64,000 bases of DNA. Origin: Vibrio tubiashii ATCC 19109 (lineage in GTDB: Bacteria; Pseudomonadota; Gammaproteobacteria; Enterobacterales; Vibrionaceae). The translations under genes were made by a program, and so were the position numbers. Below are positions 27,506 through 38,300 of this stretch, in pieces (position 1 is the stretch's first letter; each line of letters begins with the position of its first letter). Under the pieces are notes generated by a model. It was not told where the DNA came from and did not search any database. It saw nothing but the letters and a program-made list of their open reading frames with translations. The DNA lies in assembly GCF_000772105.1 (NCBI RefSeq), contig NZ_CP009354.1, positions 1,488,001 through 1,552,000 on the forward strand, read 5' to 3'.

Positions 27506-27678
27506 TATTTCTCTCCTTATCTGCGTGTAGAACAAAATAGAAGACTCTCGTTGTTGACTCATTAACTTTTGTTAAGAATTCATACTTTGAATGAATTTTG
27601 TCGGAGGATTAGTTGGAAGCGATTATTTGATGCCGGAAATGGAGTATGGATTAATGCAGAAAGCTCAATGCCTCAACC

Positions 27679-27707
27679 AAAAAAAGCCAGTCGGGTTACG
27701 ACTGGCT
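27679..27707 (-). terminator. Intrinsic terminator of the tctBA transcript
   Basis: AGCCAGTCG pairs with CGACTGGCT (9 pairs) over a five-base loop, followed on the minus strand by seven T residues. It lies 37 bases after the tctA stop. Confidence 0.92.
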
Positions 27708-27743
27708 CCGGTCAAATCAAACCAAATTACACAGGAGTGATAG

Positions 27744-29270
27744 TTACTGCTCTACTTTTTGAGGTGTTGGCTTTAACTTTTGGAACAGTTTGACAAACAG
27801 TGGGCTGAACAAGACAAGCACCGCTAAGATGGAGAAGGTCATAGTAATTGGACGTTCCCAAAGGAAGCTCAGTTCACCGTCGCTGATCATTAATGCTCGG
27901 CGTAGGTTCTCTTCCATCAAACCACCAAGAATGAATCCAAGTAGTAGGGGGGCGAGCGGGAAGTTGGCCAACCTGAGTGCGATTGCTCCCATTGCGATCA
28001 ACAGCATAATGAAGACATCCATTGTGTTGAACGAGACAAGGTATACACCTGTGATTGAGAAGAACAAAATCATAGGGAGTAGAACCGTTCTCGGAACTGC
28101 AAGTAGCTTGGAGATGTACGGAATAAGCGGTAAGTTCAAGATCACCAGCACAATGTTACCAAAGTACATTGAGATGATAACTGACCAGAACACATCTGGA
28201 TGCTCGACAAATAGACGTGGTCCTGGCTGAATGCCGTAAGCAATCAAAGCACCAAGCATAATAGCGGTGGTACCAGATCCCGGAATACCCAAAGTTAGAA
28301 GAGGAACAAACGAGCCACTTGACGCCGCATTGTTAGCTGATTCTGGTGCGACTAGACCACGGATGCTGCCTTTACCAAATTCTTCTTTCTTCTCTTTTGG
28401 CGCGAGATTACGTTCCATACCGTAGCTAAGGAATGCTGCAATGGTGGCTCCTGCACCTGGAAGTACACCGGTAAAGAAACCAAGAATAGATGAGCGAATC
28501 GAAACTGGCGCCACTTCTTTCACTTCTTCTTTAGTGACTTTCATGCTGCCGATATTGCTCATTTTATCTTGTTCGTCTGAACGCGTGTCTTGCTCAGGCT
28601 TTAAGATTCCCATCAAGGTTTCGCCTAGGGCAAAGGTAGCCATTGCCAAAAGTAGGAAGCTAAAGCCATCCATTAGATCTGTTAGGCCAAAGGTAAAGCG
28701 TTCAACACCAACCCCTTTGTCGATACCAACGGTTGATAGCATCAAGCCTAAAATCGTCATCATCCATGCTTTAAGCACTTGTCCTTTACCTGCAAAGCCA
28801 GCAACTGCAGAAAGACCGAGTAACATCAAGGCAAAGTAGTCTGAAGATTGGAAGCTCAGCGAGACGTTAGCCAGAGCTGGAGCGGCAACTAATAGCATGA
28901 TCGCGGATAATGTTCCACCCGTGAATGATGAGTATGCCGCAAGTGCAAGGGCTTTACCTGCCTGACCTTTTTGCGCCATAGGGTAGCCGTCAAAGGCGGT
29001 AACAACGGTTGAAGAACAACCCGGAGCGTTGATTAGGATTGATGATGTTGAACCACCAAAAACCGCGCCGTAATAGACCCCAGCCATCAAGATAAGACCT
29101 GAAGATGGCTCCAAACCATAGGTAATTGGGATCATCAGAGCGATTGCCGAAATTGGGCCAAGGCCCGGTAACATGCCAATAAAGGTACCGACAAAACAAC
29201 CAACAATCACCATCATGATGTTCATTGGCATCACTGCGGTCGAAAGACCTTGTAAAATTCCATCTAACAT
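27744..29270 (-). CDS. tctA: Tripartite tricarboxylate transporter, large permease
   Basis: 508 residues with about eleven membrane segments. The motifs GLGPISAIALMIP, GVYYGAVFGGSTSSILINAPG and LTLGIPGSGTTAIMLGAL are the TctA family signatures. It forms the main channel for citrate-like carboxylates or related compounds in a sodium- or proton-driven system. AAGGAAATAAC precedes the ATG and tctB ends 17 bases upstream. Confidence 0.93.
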   Translation of the reverse strand: MLDGILQGLSTAVMPMNIMMVIVGCFVGTFIGMLPGLGPISAIALMIPITYGLEPSSGLILMAGVYYGAVFGGSTSSILINAPGCSSTVVTAFDGYPMAQKGQAGKALALAAYSSFTGGTLSAIMLLVAAPALANVSLSFQSSDYFALMLLGLSAVAGFAGKGQVLKAWMMTILGLMLSTVGIDKGVGVERFTFGLTDLMDGFSFLLLAMATFALGETLMGILKPEQDTRSDEQDKMSNIGSMKVTKEEVKEVAPVSIRSSILGFFTGVLPGAGATIAAFLSYGMERNLAPKEKKEEFGKGSIRGLVAPESANNAASSGSFVPLLTLGIPGSGTTAIMLGALIAYGIQPGPRLFVEHPDVFWSVIISMYFGNIVLVILNLPLIPYISKLLAVPRTVLLPMILFFSITGVYLVSFNTMDVFIMLLIAMGAIALRLANFPLAPLLLGFILGGLMEENLRRALMISDGELSFLWERPITMTFSILAVLVLFSPLFVKLFQKLKPTPQKVEQ

Positions 29271-29287
29271 AATGTTATTTCCTTAAA

Positions 29288-29806
29288 TTACGACCACATG
29301 GTGAAAATAACACCTGGCTCTAAGTAGATATCTAGGCCTTGGGTGAGCAGCAGGTAGAAAGCGATGACAAACGGGAAGGATGCACCAAAAAGTACTTTCT
29401 TACGTCGTTCTCCCAACAGATAGAAACCTGCAAGCAAAAAGAATCCTGTAGCAATGACGAAGCCGACATAGGTGAGTCCAACACCATAAAGCGCCATTAG
29501 AACTAAAAAGCCGATAAGCAGTTTCCAGTTGAAATCGACCACGGCACCGCTTTTTACATCAGGCTGTCCCGTTACCAATAAAAGTAACGAAAGGCCGATA
29601 CCTGCGAATGTTAATAGCGTTGGTAGAGTGCGAGCCGTAAAGGGTTCGTATTCATCGCCAGGAAATAATGGGATTTGGGTTGTCTGGTAGCCATAACAAA
29701 GGCAGACAAGCAAAAATATCATCGCGCCAACACGGTCGCGACAGAGTAGGTTTTCTTTTGAGAAAAAATTACCTTTAGTGAATGAGTTCGTTGGCAAGTC
29801 CGACAT
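29288..29806 (-). CDS. tctB: Tripartite tricarboxylate transporter, small permease
   Basis: 172 residues from the ATG at 29806, chosen because GGAG lies six bases upstream; the longer frame adds 16 residues without such support. Four membrane segments. TctB sequences are weakly conserved, and the call rests mainly on size, topology and position between tctC and tctA. The gap to tctC is unusually wide (373 bases). Confidence 0.85.
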   Translation of the reverse strand: MSDLPTNSFTKGNFFSKENLLCRDRVGAMIFLLVCLCYGYQTTQIPLFPGDEYEPFTARTLPTLLTFAGIGLSLLLLVTGQPDVKSGAVVDFNWKLLIGFLVLMALYGVGLTYVGFVIATGFFLLAGFYLLGERRKKVLFGASFPFVIAFYLLLTQGLDIYLEPGVIFTMWS

Positions 29807-30179
29807 ATCCAACTCCATTTGCGTTACAGGTAAGGAAAGAAAAAAGCCGTACACGAGAGTTAATGAGCATGTTTCACCAACGAATAAGCCATTTGCTGCT
29901 AGTCAAAAGGCCGGATACCAATCAGAACAAATATCTGGTCATTCTTGCTGGTTAAAATCGCTAATAGCTACGTTATAGATTTTGTAGGTAGAATAACTAG
30001 CTAGCTGCAATCTATGCCTTGCTCTAAGCGATTTTTCCTGCGCAATTATCTGACCATCTATTCATCCCGAATGGTATAACTGTTTATAAATAAACAGAGG
30101 AGATTGTGTGTAGTTAGCCCATGTACGGCGAAAAGGGATGAGGGTGGTGCAAGTCACCCTCATACAATCGGTTTAACGA
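29807..30179 (-). other. Long non-coding gap between tctC and tctB
   Basis: 373 bases without a credible gene. It holds the hairpin behind tctC (30138-30163) and, at 30080-30097, a perfect inverted repeat CTGTTTA-TAAA-TAAACAG that looks like an operator or a short RNA stem. tctB and tctA therefore probably have a promoter of their own here. No strong -35/-10 pair stands out. Confidence 0.5.
30138..30163 (-). terminator. Terminator-like hairpin after tctC
   Basis: ATGAGGGTG pairs with CACCCTCAT (9 pairs) over an eight-base loop, then CCCTTTTC on the minus strand. The T run is weak, so partial termination between tctC and tctBA is the best reading; such a step would give more binding protein than permease. 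Confidence 0.55.
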
Positions 30180-31151
30180 TTATTTTAGGAAACCAAGTTC
30201 ACGCATCAGGTCGCCCATTTGCTTCTCTTGATCTTCTAGGAATGCGTAGAACTCTTTGTCCGCTTTGTAGTTATCAATCCAACCGTTACGGTCACGAACT
30301 ACTTGCCACTCGTCTGTGTTGTACATCTTAGTCAGAGCTGCGTTCCACTCGTTAATCTTCTCTTGGCTAGCGCCAGGTGCTGCGAAGAATCCACGCCAGT
30401 TAGCAAACACAGTTTCGTTACCGTATTCCGTTAGTGTCGGAATATCAGGTGCTGCGTCCAGACGTTTCGGTGCCGTTACTGCAAGAATCTTAACTTGACC
30501 AGATTTAGACATTTCAAGAACTTCACCTAAGCCTGTAGAAAGCAATTGCGTTTCTCCTGATAGAAGGGCAGCCATTGCTTTACCGCCTGCATCATAAGCG
30601 ATGTAACGTACTTTCTTAGCATCGAAGCCTTCGCCTTTGAATGCAGCCGCAACAACAAGGTGATCCATGCTGCCTCGTGCTGAGCCACCAGCGATTTTCA
30701 CTTTACGTGGGTTCGATTCAAATTCTTTAACAACGTCTTCCCATGTGTTGTATTTGGAGTCAACGGAAGTCACGATCGCGCCGTAGTCAGCGATAGTCGC
30801 TGCAACAGGTGTCAGGTCGCGGAAGGATTGTGGGAAAATACCGGTTAGTGAGCGTACTACGATTGGTGTTGAGTTCACCATAAGCGTATCTTCTTGACGC
30901 TCTGCCGTTTCGATTAGGTGGGCAATTGCTTTACCGCCGCCACCACCAGACAGGTTCTGGAAAGAGACGTTATCGACGATATCAGATTTAACTAACACAT
31001 CACCTGTGCCACGAGCTGTCATGTCCCAGCCACCACCTGCACCACCAGGGATTAAGAAGTGGATTTTCTCTACATCAGCTGCAAAAGCGTTAAAAGAAAA
31101 AGACGCAGCGATGATAGAAGCGGCTAGGGTTGGTTTTAGTACCTTAAACAT
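30180..31151 (-). CDS. tctC: Tripartite tricarboxylate transporter, periplasmic binding protein
   Basis: 323 residues with a signal peptide (about 1-24, ending FNAFA). The start HFLIPGGAGGGWDMTARGTGDVLVKS is the ligand loop of the TctC/Bug family, which binds a carboxylate via two water molecules. The ligand cannot be read from the sequence. It is the first gene of the tct set, with AAGGAAC before the ATG. No tctDE two-component genes are nearby. Confidence 0.92.
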   Translation of the reverse strand: MFKVLKPTLAASIIAASFSFNAFAADVEKIHFLIPGGAGGGWDMTARGTGDVLVKSDIVDNVSFQNLSGGGGGKAIAHLIETAERQEDTLMVNSTPIVVRSLTGIFPQSFRDLTPVAATIADYGAIVTSVDSKYNTWEDVVKEFESNPRKVKIAGGSARGSMDHLVVAAAFKGEGFDAKKVRYIAYDAGGKAMAALLSGETQLLSTGLGEVLEMSKSGQVKILAVTAPKRLDAAPDIPTLTEYGNETVFANWRGFFAAPGASQEKINEWNAALTKMYNTDEWQVVRDRNGWIDNYKADKEFYAFLEDQEKQMGDLMRELGFLK

Positions 31152-31537
31152 GATTCACGTTCCTTATGTATGGGCATATTCTTCTTTGAGAACACGCTTA
31201 TCGTTATCAATTCTCTAGTAACAAGGAGGGAACTTGTTGCTAGATGCGTTTAAGGTTAATGGTCTGTTAAATCTATGTCTCCAATACGTTGATAAAAAGA
31301 ATATTGGTCATTGTGGGGGTTTTGTTCATAAAGTTCACGTACTCAAGTTATGAGTCTGTGCACGTATGCAATAGACGTGTAAATATATTGCAAGCTGTCT
31401 CATATTTTTATGGAATGATATTTGGTTTTTTAGGTTAAGTATTCTAATAATCTATTGATCTGGATAAGAAAGACCCAAGTAAAAATAATATTGGGAAGTT
31501 GAACCGTTCACTCGATGCCATCGGAGGGCGTTCAAGA
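31152..31537. other. Divergent promoter region between tctC and the HD-GYP gene
   Basis: 386 bases without a gene. It contains the 31215-31243 inverted repeat listed separately and AT-rich sequence next to the HD-GYP gene. I see no riboswitch and no reading frame with a ribosome binding site. Confidence 0.55.
31215..31243 (-). repeat. Inverted repeat in the tctC leader
   Basis: CTAGTAACAAG and CTTGTTGCTAG form an 11-base stem with one G-T pair around a seven-base spacer, 64-92 bases before the tctC ATG. It could be an operator for the tct regulator or a leader hairpin. It has no T run on the minus strand. Confidence 0.6.
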
Positions 31538-34500
31538 ATGAACCAAAACAAACGTCAAGCTAGAAAGTTCTCTATTCAATTTACCGTAGGGACGATGTTT
31601 ATATTCGCGACTCTGTTTACCGCTTCCTGTGCAATTGGGTTGCAATACTATTTTGGTAAACAGATGTCAGAAGAGAATGTGTTAGCTAAGCTGACTACAG
31701 CCTCTTCTGGTATGGGCTCTTACTTGGAGCTCGTCGATAAAAATGCGACCAACAGTGTGCAGATACTAAAAAGTGTCGCCGAATCAACTAACCACACCTT
31801 TATTGAGGCTGAAATTCGCAAAACCTTCACCTTAATTCTCGAAGACAATCCTCTTTTCTATAGCCTGTATATTGGGCGAGATGATGATGACTTTTATCAA
31901 ATAATCAACTTGGAGTCGTCGCCTATCGTGCGGCAAAAGATTGATGCTGGCATTAATGATCGCTGGGTGATCATTAAAATATCAGGACCCGAAGAGAGCC
32001 GTATTCGCACGACGAGCTATTTTACAGAAGGTTTTGAACTGACCAAAAGTGTCGCACAAGACAGTAACTATTTCCCCACTCAAAGACCTTGGTATTTAGG
32101 CAGTAAGGAAACAAAGATTTTTAAGACGGAGCCTTATCTATTTCAGCATCTAAAGATTACCGGTCAGACATACTCTATTCGCACTCAATCGCGCGTGATT
32201 GGGGTAGACATTGTTCACTCAGCAATGAAAGAGAAGATGATGCCAACACAGCTCGGGCTTTCACCTGATAGTGGAACAGAGTCTTTTGTTTTTAATGACA
32301 AAGGCGAGGTCATTGCTTCTAATGTTGAGCTGTATCATGAAGTGCGTATTCCGAGCCCAAAGCCCCTTGCTCTTAGTGATAGCGAGAAGGCTGAAATAGC
32401 AGCTGTAGGTTCACTTATGGTCTCAAATCAAAATGATTGGGGACCTTACGATTATGCTCAGTCAGGAGAGCCAAAAGGGTATGCGATAGATCTTCTCAAC
32501 TTACTTTCGAAAATGACAGGTGTAGAGCTAGAGTTTGTTAATGGCTTTGATTCTGTGACGCTGTCACAGATGTATCACCAAGGTGACATCGATTTACTTC
32601 ACTCTGTGCCTGAGACTAAGGCGGTGGAGGGAGCCAGGAGCGCCACTCTGTTTAGTGGCCAGTTAGCGGTAGCGTCAAATACAAATAAACCGGTTTACTC
32701 GACACTGGCAAACTTCTCTCAAGAGTCGATCGCTGTCGTCGGTGGTTATGGGATGAAATCATGGTTGCTAGAACGAGTACCCACGCTAAACATTACCGAA
32801 GTGGCAAGTTTGGATGAAGCTAAGCAAGGGCTTACAACTCAGAGTTATGACTACATTATTGATACCTTTCATACACTTTCTGAGCTGAATGAACTATCGA
32901 ATACTGATCAAACTAAGGTATCAAAACTGACAGACACTGAGTTGCTACCTTTTCACTTTTATATGAAAAAGGATAACAACTCAATTGTCGATATTTTAGA
33001 TAAGGCTTTGCTCGCCATTACCCCGCAGCAACGAACGGCCTTGCAAAAAAAATGGTTGGACTCCAATCAGTGGCGAGGAACGTTTGTGCCTTATCCGGAG
33101 CTGTTTTCCGCATCACGCAATCCTAGCCTGCATAACAAGATGGTTAAAATTGATATTGAAGGACGACAGTACTTTATCTATGTGACACCGCTGTTGTCTG
33201 AACAAGGCCACAATGAGTTTTTCGCCGTCGTTCTACCTGAAAACATCATCTACGAGCAAGTATGGCCTAAGCTGATCACCTCGATTGGGTTAACCGTTTT
33301 AGTCATGATGGTTTTGCTTCCTTTAGCATGGAAGTTCAGTGCGCCCATTGTCGTTCCAATTAAAGCGCTACGCGTAGAAACGAAGAAGATAAAAGCAAGA
33401 GATTATGATGCGGTGTCGTTGGTTAACACACGCATCAAAGAGGTGTCTGAACTTTCTGAGTCTATCGCTTCGATGGGGGCTGCACTAAAACAACATGAGA
33501 AACAACAAGAGGATTTTGTTGAATCTTTCATAAAACTGATTGCTCAAGCGATTGATGATAAATCTCCTTATACAGCAGGGCATTGTAATCGTGTTCCTGA
33601 ACTTGGCATGATGTTAGCCAAGGCAGTAGAAGAGTGCCAAGAAGGTAAATTCAAACAGTTTAAATTCGAGAATGATGATGAAAGGCGGGAATTTAGAATC
33701 GCGGCTTGGCTGCATGATTGTGGAAAGATTACGACTCCAGAGCATATCGTTGATAAAGGCACTAAACTCGAAGCGAACTATAATCGTATCCATGAAATTC
33801 GTATGCGTTTTGAAGTGCTTTGGCGTGATGCCGAAATTGAGTATTTGAATTCGCAACTCGCTGCAACTAAAGATAAGAGCGCGGCTCTAGCGGAGCTTAA
33901 ACTGTATAAGCAAACTTTACAGGAGGAGTTTGAGTTTATCGCCAAATCCAATATCGGCGGGGAGTTTATGGGTCAAGAAGAAGTTGAACGAATCAAGCAA
34001 ATTGCTAGTAGAACTTGGCAAAGGAACTTTGATGATCGCTTAGGTCTTTCCCCATTCGAAGACTTGAATAAACCTCAATCGGACGTTGTGCTTCCGACCG
34101 CCGAACCGTTACTTTCTGACAAACCAGAGCACATACAAAAGCGCATCAGACCACTCGAATTTGATGAGAAGTTTGGTATAAAAGTGGATGTGCCAGAACA
34201 TCAGTATAACTTGGGCGAGATCTACAACTTATCTATTTCGCGCGGCACATTGACCACAGAAGACCGCTTTAAGATAAACGAGCATATGATCAGTGGAATA
34301 AAAATGCTTGAGGCTTTGCCATTTCCAAAAGAGCTGAGTCGAGTCCCTCGTTACGCTTCTACTCACCATGAAACCCTTAAAGGCACTGGCTATCCACGTA
34401 GGTTATCAGCAGAAGAGATTTCAATTCCAGAGAGAGTGCTAGTGATTGCTGATATTTTTGAGGCGCTCACGGCGGCAGATCGGCCCTATAAGAAAGCAAA

Positions 34501-34684
34501 ACCTGTCAGTGTAGCCGTAGATATCTTGCATAAAATGGCTCTCGATGAACACGTTGATATGGAGCTATTCTTGCTGTTCCTCGAAAGCGGGGTTTATATG
34601 GATTACGCGCAAGCGTTTCTTCCAGAAAGCCAAATCGATGATGTTGACATCAGTCAGTATTTTTCAAAACAACAAGTCGCTTAG
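31538..34684 (+). CDS. Membrane HD-GYP phosphodiesterase with periplasmic sensor and solute-binding-type domain
   Basis: 1048 residues from the ATG at 31538, chosen because GGAGGG lies nine bases upstream; an earlier TTG at 31499 has no such site. Order: membrane segment near residues 14-33; extracytoplasmic Cache-like region (about 40-250); a bacterial solute-binding family 3 domain (about 290-510, DWGPYDYAQSGEPKGYAIDLL); second membrane segment (about 579-600); HAMP-like linker; HD-GYP domain. Catalytic HD is His726-Asp727, the HH pair is near 940 and GYP is 951-953. A charged insert of about 190 residues separates HD from GYP. It should hydrolyse cyclic di-GMP in response to a periplasmic ligand. 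Its end overlaps the convergent T6SS kinase gene by 35 bases. Confidence 0.88.
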   Translation: MNQNKRQARKFSIQFTVGTMFIFATLFTASCAIGLQYYFGKQMSEENVLAKLTTASSGMGSYLELVDKNATNSVQILKSVAESTNHTFIEAEIRKTFTLILEDNPLFYSLYIGRDDDDFYQIINLESSPIVRQKIDAGINDRWVIIKISGPEESRIRTTSYFTEGFELTKSVAQDSNYFPTQRPWYLGSKETKIFKTEPYLFQHLKITGQTYSIRTQSRVIGVDIVHSAMKEKMMPTQLGLSPDSGTESFVFNDKGEVIASNVELYHEVRIPSPKPLALSDSEKAEIAAVGSLMVSNQNDWGPYDYAQSGEPKGYAIDLLNLLSKMTGVELEFVNGFDSVTLSQMYHQGDIDLLHSVPETKAVEGARSATLFSGQLAVASNTNKPVYSTLANFSQESIAVVGGYGMKSWLLERVPTLNITEVASLDEAKQGLTTQSYDYIIDTFHTLSELNELSNTDQTKVSKLTDTELLPFHFYMKKDNNSIVDILDKALLAITPQQRTALQKKWLDSNQWRGTFVPYPELFSASRNPSLHNKMVKIDIEGRQYFIYVTPLLSEQGHNEFFAVVLPENIIYEQVWPKLITSIGLTVLVMMVLLPLAWKFSAPIVVPIKALRVETKKIKARDYDAVSLVNTRIKEVSELSESIASMGAALKQHEKQQEDFVESFIKLIAQAIDDKSPYTAGHCNRVPELGMMLAKAVEECQEGKFKQFKFENDDERREFRIAAWLHDCGKITTPEHIVDKGTKLEANYNRIHEIRMRFEVLWRDAEIEYLNSQLAATKDKSAALAELKLYKQTLQEEFEFIAKSNIGGEFMGQEEVERIKQIASRTWQRNFDDRLGLSPFEDLNKPQSDVVLPTAEPLLSDKPEHIQKRIRPLEFDEKFGIKVDVPEHQYNLGEIYNLSISRGTLTTEDRFKINEHMISGIKMLEALPFPKELSRVPRYASTHHETLKGTGYPRRLSAEEISIPERVLVIADIFEALTAADRPYKKAKPVSVAVDILHKMALDEHVDMELFLLFLESGVYMDYAQAFLPESQIDDVDISQYFSKQQVA

Positions 34685-35393
34685 CTAGGCGGATCTGTTG
34701 AGCGAGTAAGACCTGATACTTTGAAGCAACAGCTCTCGAATCTGGGAGCTTATTTGCTGTTACGAATTCTGTAATGGGCAGCCCTTGATATGGGTGCTTA
34801 CCCAACACGGTCTGAAGAGCTACTGCTAACGAGACGAAGTCATCTTGAGTAGTAACAAGACCATGACGTTTTATTGCGCTTAAACTTCCGAAACTCGGAG
34901 TAACAGAAGAATGGGGTTGTTTCGAATAAGCTTGACCGATTGGTAGAACGCTACCAAAGTCGACAAAGATGGGTTCACCGTTTGCACTGATCACGATGTT
35001 TGCAGGTTTAATGTCGCCATGAATAAAACCCGTTTCATGAATGGTTTTCAGACCGTCTTCAAGTTTTGAGATCAACGCAACGTCGTTGAGGAAATTACAC
35101 TGCGCTAGCGAATGGCCTTCTACAAATTCGCACATCAACCAACTGGCCTGGTGATGGCTATCGGCATCGATAAAGCTGGGCCAATAGCTAGAGGAGTACT
35201 TCGCGAGAAAACTAGCTTCGTTGTGAAGTTGAGACTTAGCAAGTGTGGAAAGGGCAAATTTGAGGGCAATCTTTCCATGTGAGGCGCTGTCGACGAGATA
35301 CACTTGATGACCAATATGCGAGCAATAGGAAACCCCTAAAGCTCGCATAGTGTTTAGGATGCTAGGGTTGAGTTCAGAACTCGAATCCTTCAT
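34650..35393 (-). CDS. T6SS-associated Ser/Thr protein kinase (PpkA-like, kinase domain only)
   Basis: 247 residues. Kinase motifs are ALKFA (Lys45), Glu59, HGDIKPAN (catalytic Asp127) and DFG (145-147); the HRD arginine is Gly here. Unlike PpkA of Pseudomonas there is no membrane segment or periplasmic or VWA domain. It starts two bases after tssM, as last gene of the T6SS operon, and probably phosphorylates the FHA protein or another T6SS component. No PppA-type phosphatase gene is in the window. The 3' end overlaps the convergent HD-GYP gene. Confidence 0.85.
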   Translation of the reverse strand: MKDSSSELNPSILNTMRALGVSYCSHIGHQVYLVDSASHGKIALKFALSTLAKSQLHNEASFLAKYSSSYWPSFIDADSHHQASWLMCEFVEGHSLAQCNFLNDVALISKLEDGLKTIHETGFIHGDIKPANIVISANGEPIFVDFGSVLPIGQAYSKQPHSSVTPSFGSLSAIKRHGLVTTQDDFVSLAVALQTVLGKHPYQGLPITEFVTANKLPDSRAVASKYQVLLAQQIRLAKRLVVLKNTD

Positions 35394-35395
35394 CT

Positions 35396-38300
35396 TTAAA
35401 TGCTGGCTGGAAGCGAGAAAGCAGAGAAGAAGTTTGGAACAAATGGGTTATTTTGCCCTTGCGTCTTAATGCTTAATTCAACCTGACTATCGTCATACAC
35501 AAACTTCACAGTAGTATCTTGAGAGGTTGTCGATACTACTCTTGGTTCAATCAACTTGAACCAAGCCCAGCTTCCGGTGAACTTCTCATCGGCTACCTGC
35601 GTTTCTTGCGCTTGTAGTTTGAATCCTATCGAGTTTTTGTCCACGTCTTTTGCTGACCACGTCTGCTTGCTCCATAGCCTTGGGCCGTGTTGATAGCTAA
35701 ACAGAGACTTCTCTGCAATGATAGAGAACTGAGTCAGGTTCGAGCTCATCTCCATCGCTTTTAGTTGGAACTGAAGCGTTAGGTTTTGCGGATCTTGTAA
35801 GAATAGCGCATTACGAATGTCCGTCGCTTTGCTAATCATCTGCCAAACATTAGGATCAAGTGCCAACCCTGAGTTCGGTAGCAGCCCCGGCAAGAAAGGA
35901 GAACGTTCATCGGTAGAGAAACCTTTTAGTTTGCTCTGGTAGAACTTATCCAATACACCATTACTCTTAAAGAAAGAGGCGACATCGCTCGTTGTTGCAT
36001 CCACTGAAGCAGCTTTGTTAAATGGATAGTACGCTGCAATCGTATCTTGATAGGTTTGGAATACCTCGCTTTGCCAAGCCGTGTTGAGATAACCATGTGC
36101 CAGTAGCATCACCATTTCATTTGCCTGCGTAGTCACGCCATTAATGATGTCGAGTGATAGTTGCGGCTGTTTCTCAGTTTGTTTTGCGACAGAGGAAACT
36201 GGGTTACTCACCTTTAGCTCTGCGGTCAGGGTAGAGAAAGCAAGCTTTTGAGGTTTGTCTGAAGAGTAAAACTTCTCTAGATACGTCTCCATTTCTGTAA
36301 ATTGACTAAGAAGTGTATCTATTGCTTTTGTTCCCTGATCATTAGCCTCCACTTGCTGGTGGTAAGGCATAAAGGCAATGTAAATCTGGCGAGCGGACTC
36401 TTTCTTATCGGCATCTTGAGCCGGTGGTTGTGTTTCACCTTCTTTGGCTTTTGGCACCTCAATTTCGACTGACGTGTATTTGCTGATCGTGCCATACAGC
36501 TGAGCCAATGGGTTATTTGATGCCGTTGTAAGCACAGACAGTGTTGCTTTTAGTGAGTCAGCACTATCAACGTTATTCGCTTGAATATGAGCGGTAAAAT
36601 CTCGCCAGTAATTGATGTAGTCGTTTTGATACATCTGCTTAAGATCGCGACTAATACGGTAGAGCTCTAGCGCACTTGGTGAGCTACCAGCCACCCCCTC
36701 ATATGCTTGCAATGCTTCAGTCAGAACAGGTGAACCGACAGAAAGATCAAGCTCATTAAAGCCTGATGGCGTATACAAGTAGGGTACTAAGTAACCGACA
36801 TAATTCGGTGAGAAACTGAGTAGTTGAGAGAAGTTTGATCCTAACTCTTGACGCACATCGACACGCTTAGAGTAGGTTGGCGAGTTTAAGATATGCTCGT
36901 ACAACAGAGTCTCAACTCCAGTTTGGTTGATGACTTTCTTAGCTAACTTCTCAAGATCAAAATTGGCTTTAGTGGGAACCAAATCTTGAGCGAAGACGTC
37001 ATCAAGCAAAATCTTGAGCTGAGCAAGGTTTACGCTATCTGCTTCGCCTTGGTCAGTCAATGATGACATAAAGTAGCTCTTTAGCTCTTCAATGTTGGTA
37101 CGCTTAGGGTCGAACAGTAAGCGATAGTTATTCAACAAAGATAAGGTCTTAGCTTGATCTTCAAGGTTTACGTAGACAAACAGATCTTTTTCTAGGGTGT
37201 TTTCCATCGAAGGAATAAGAACACGGGCTAGCTCATCGAAATAAGCGGCTTCCACTTCCGTCTTAATGCTTGAACTAGGCATGAAGGGCAGGGTATACCA
37301 AGGATCGGGCTGAAGGTAGAGCGCGTAGATACGATTGAGAGAGTATAAGTTCGGAATATTGTCCGCCATATTCTCAATATCGTAAGGTGACGCAGCGATC
37401 GCCTCTTTGTAGCGCTCTAACATGTTATCGGCACGTGTTTCACGCGCGTTTTGGTAATCAAAATCTAACTTAATGATCGCTAAGATAGCAATTAGAAGCA
37501 CGGCACAAAACACAGTGTAAGCACCTTGCCAGAATATCAGCATATTCTCTTTACGGCGGTTGACGCCGACAAGCTCATTTTCGTTCAAGACCACGTGGTT
37601 CATGATGTGCTGAGCAAACAGGGTCTGGGTGACTGGAATTTGCTGGTGCTGCTGGAACTTCTCGTTGCCTAGAGATTCATTGACGACATTGGCCAGCAGG
37701 TCATACTGCTTTTCACCTGAGCCACTATGAGTAAAATAAAATCCACGGAAGTTGAGACCATTACTTAGCTGATCACCTCGATACAGCCTTTGTAAGAAAT
37801 GCCACAGACTTTGTTTTAGCAAACCAAACTGGTAAGGCGCTGCACAGATAGAGTTACGATATTCTTGATTAAGCTGTGAGGAAAGCGCGCTGCTGGTGTT
37901 AGCAATTAATTGACTGATTAAGTGGTCATACTCTTCGTGATACCAATCTGCGTCTATCCCACCATTTTTAAGGACCGGAGACGTTGCGCCAAATACATCG
38001 TTGCGCTTGGCTTCATCAAATGCAGAAAAGAACTGACAGAAATCGTTCACCTGACCCATGTTGGTGATCAGGTTATATACGGGCAGATTCAGTCCGAATG
38101 TGTCATTGAACGTTTTAATAGTCGATTTAACGTCATCAGCTCGTTGAGTAAGTTTCTCTTGGTTGCCGAGTAGTGTAGCGATTTCGGTCGTCAACAATAA
38201 CCCGTTTATAGCCTGACGTGGACGCCATTTATTGAGGCTATCCGAGAGGGTTTTCAGATACTGAGGTTGTTGATCTTCACCCATGCTAATAGAGATAAGA

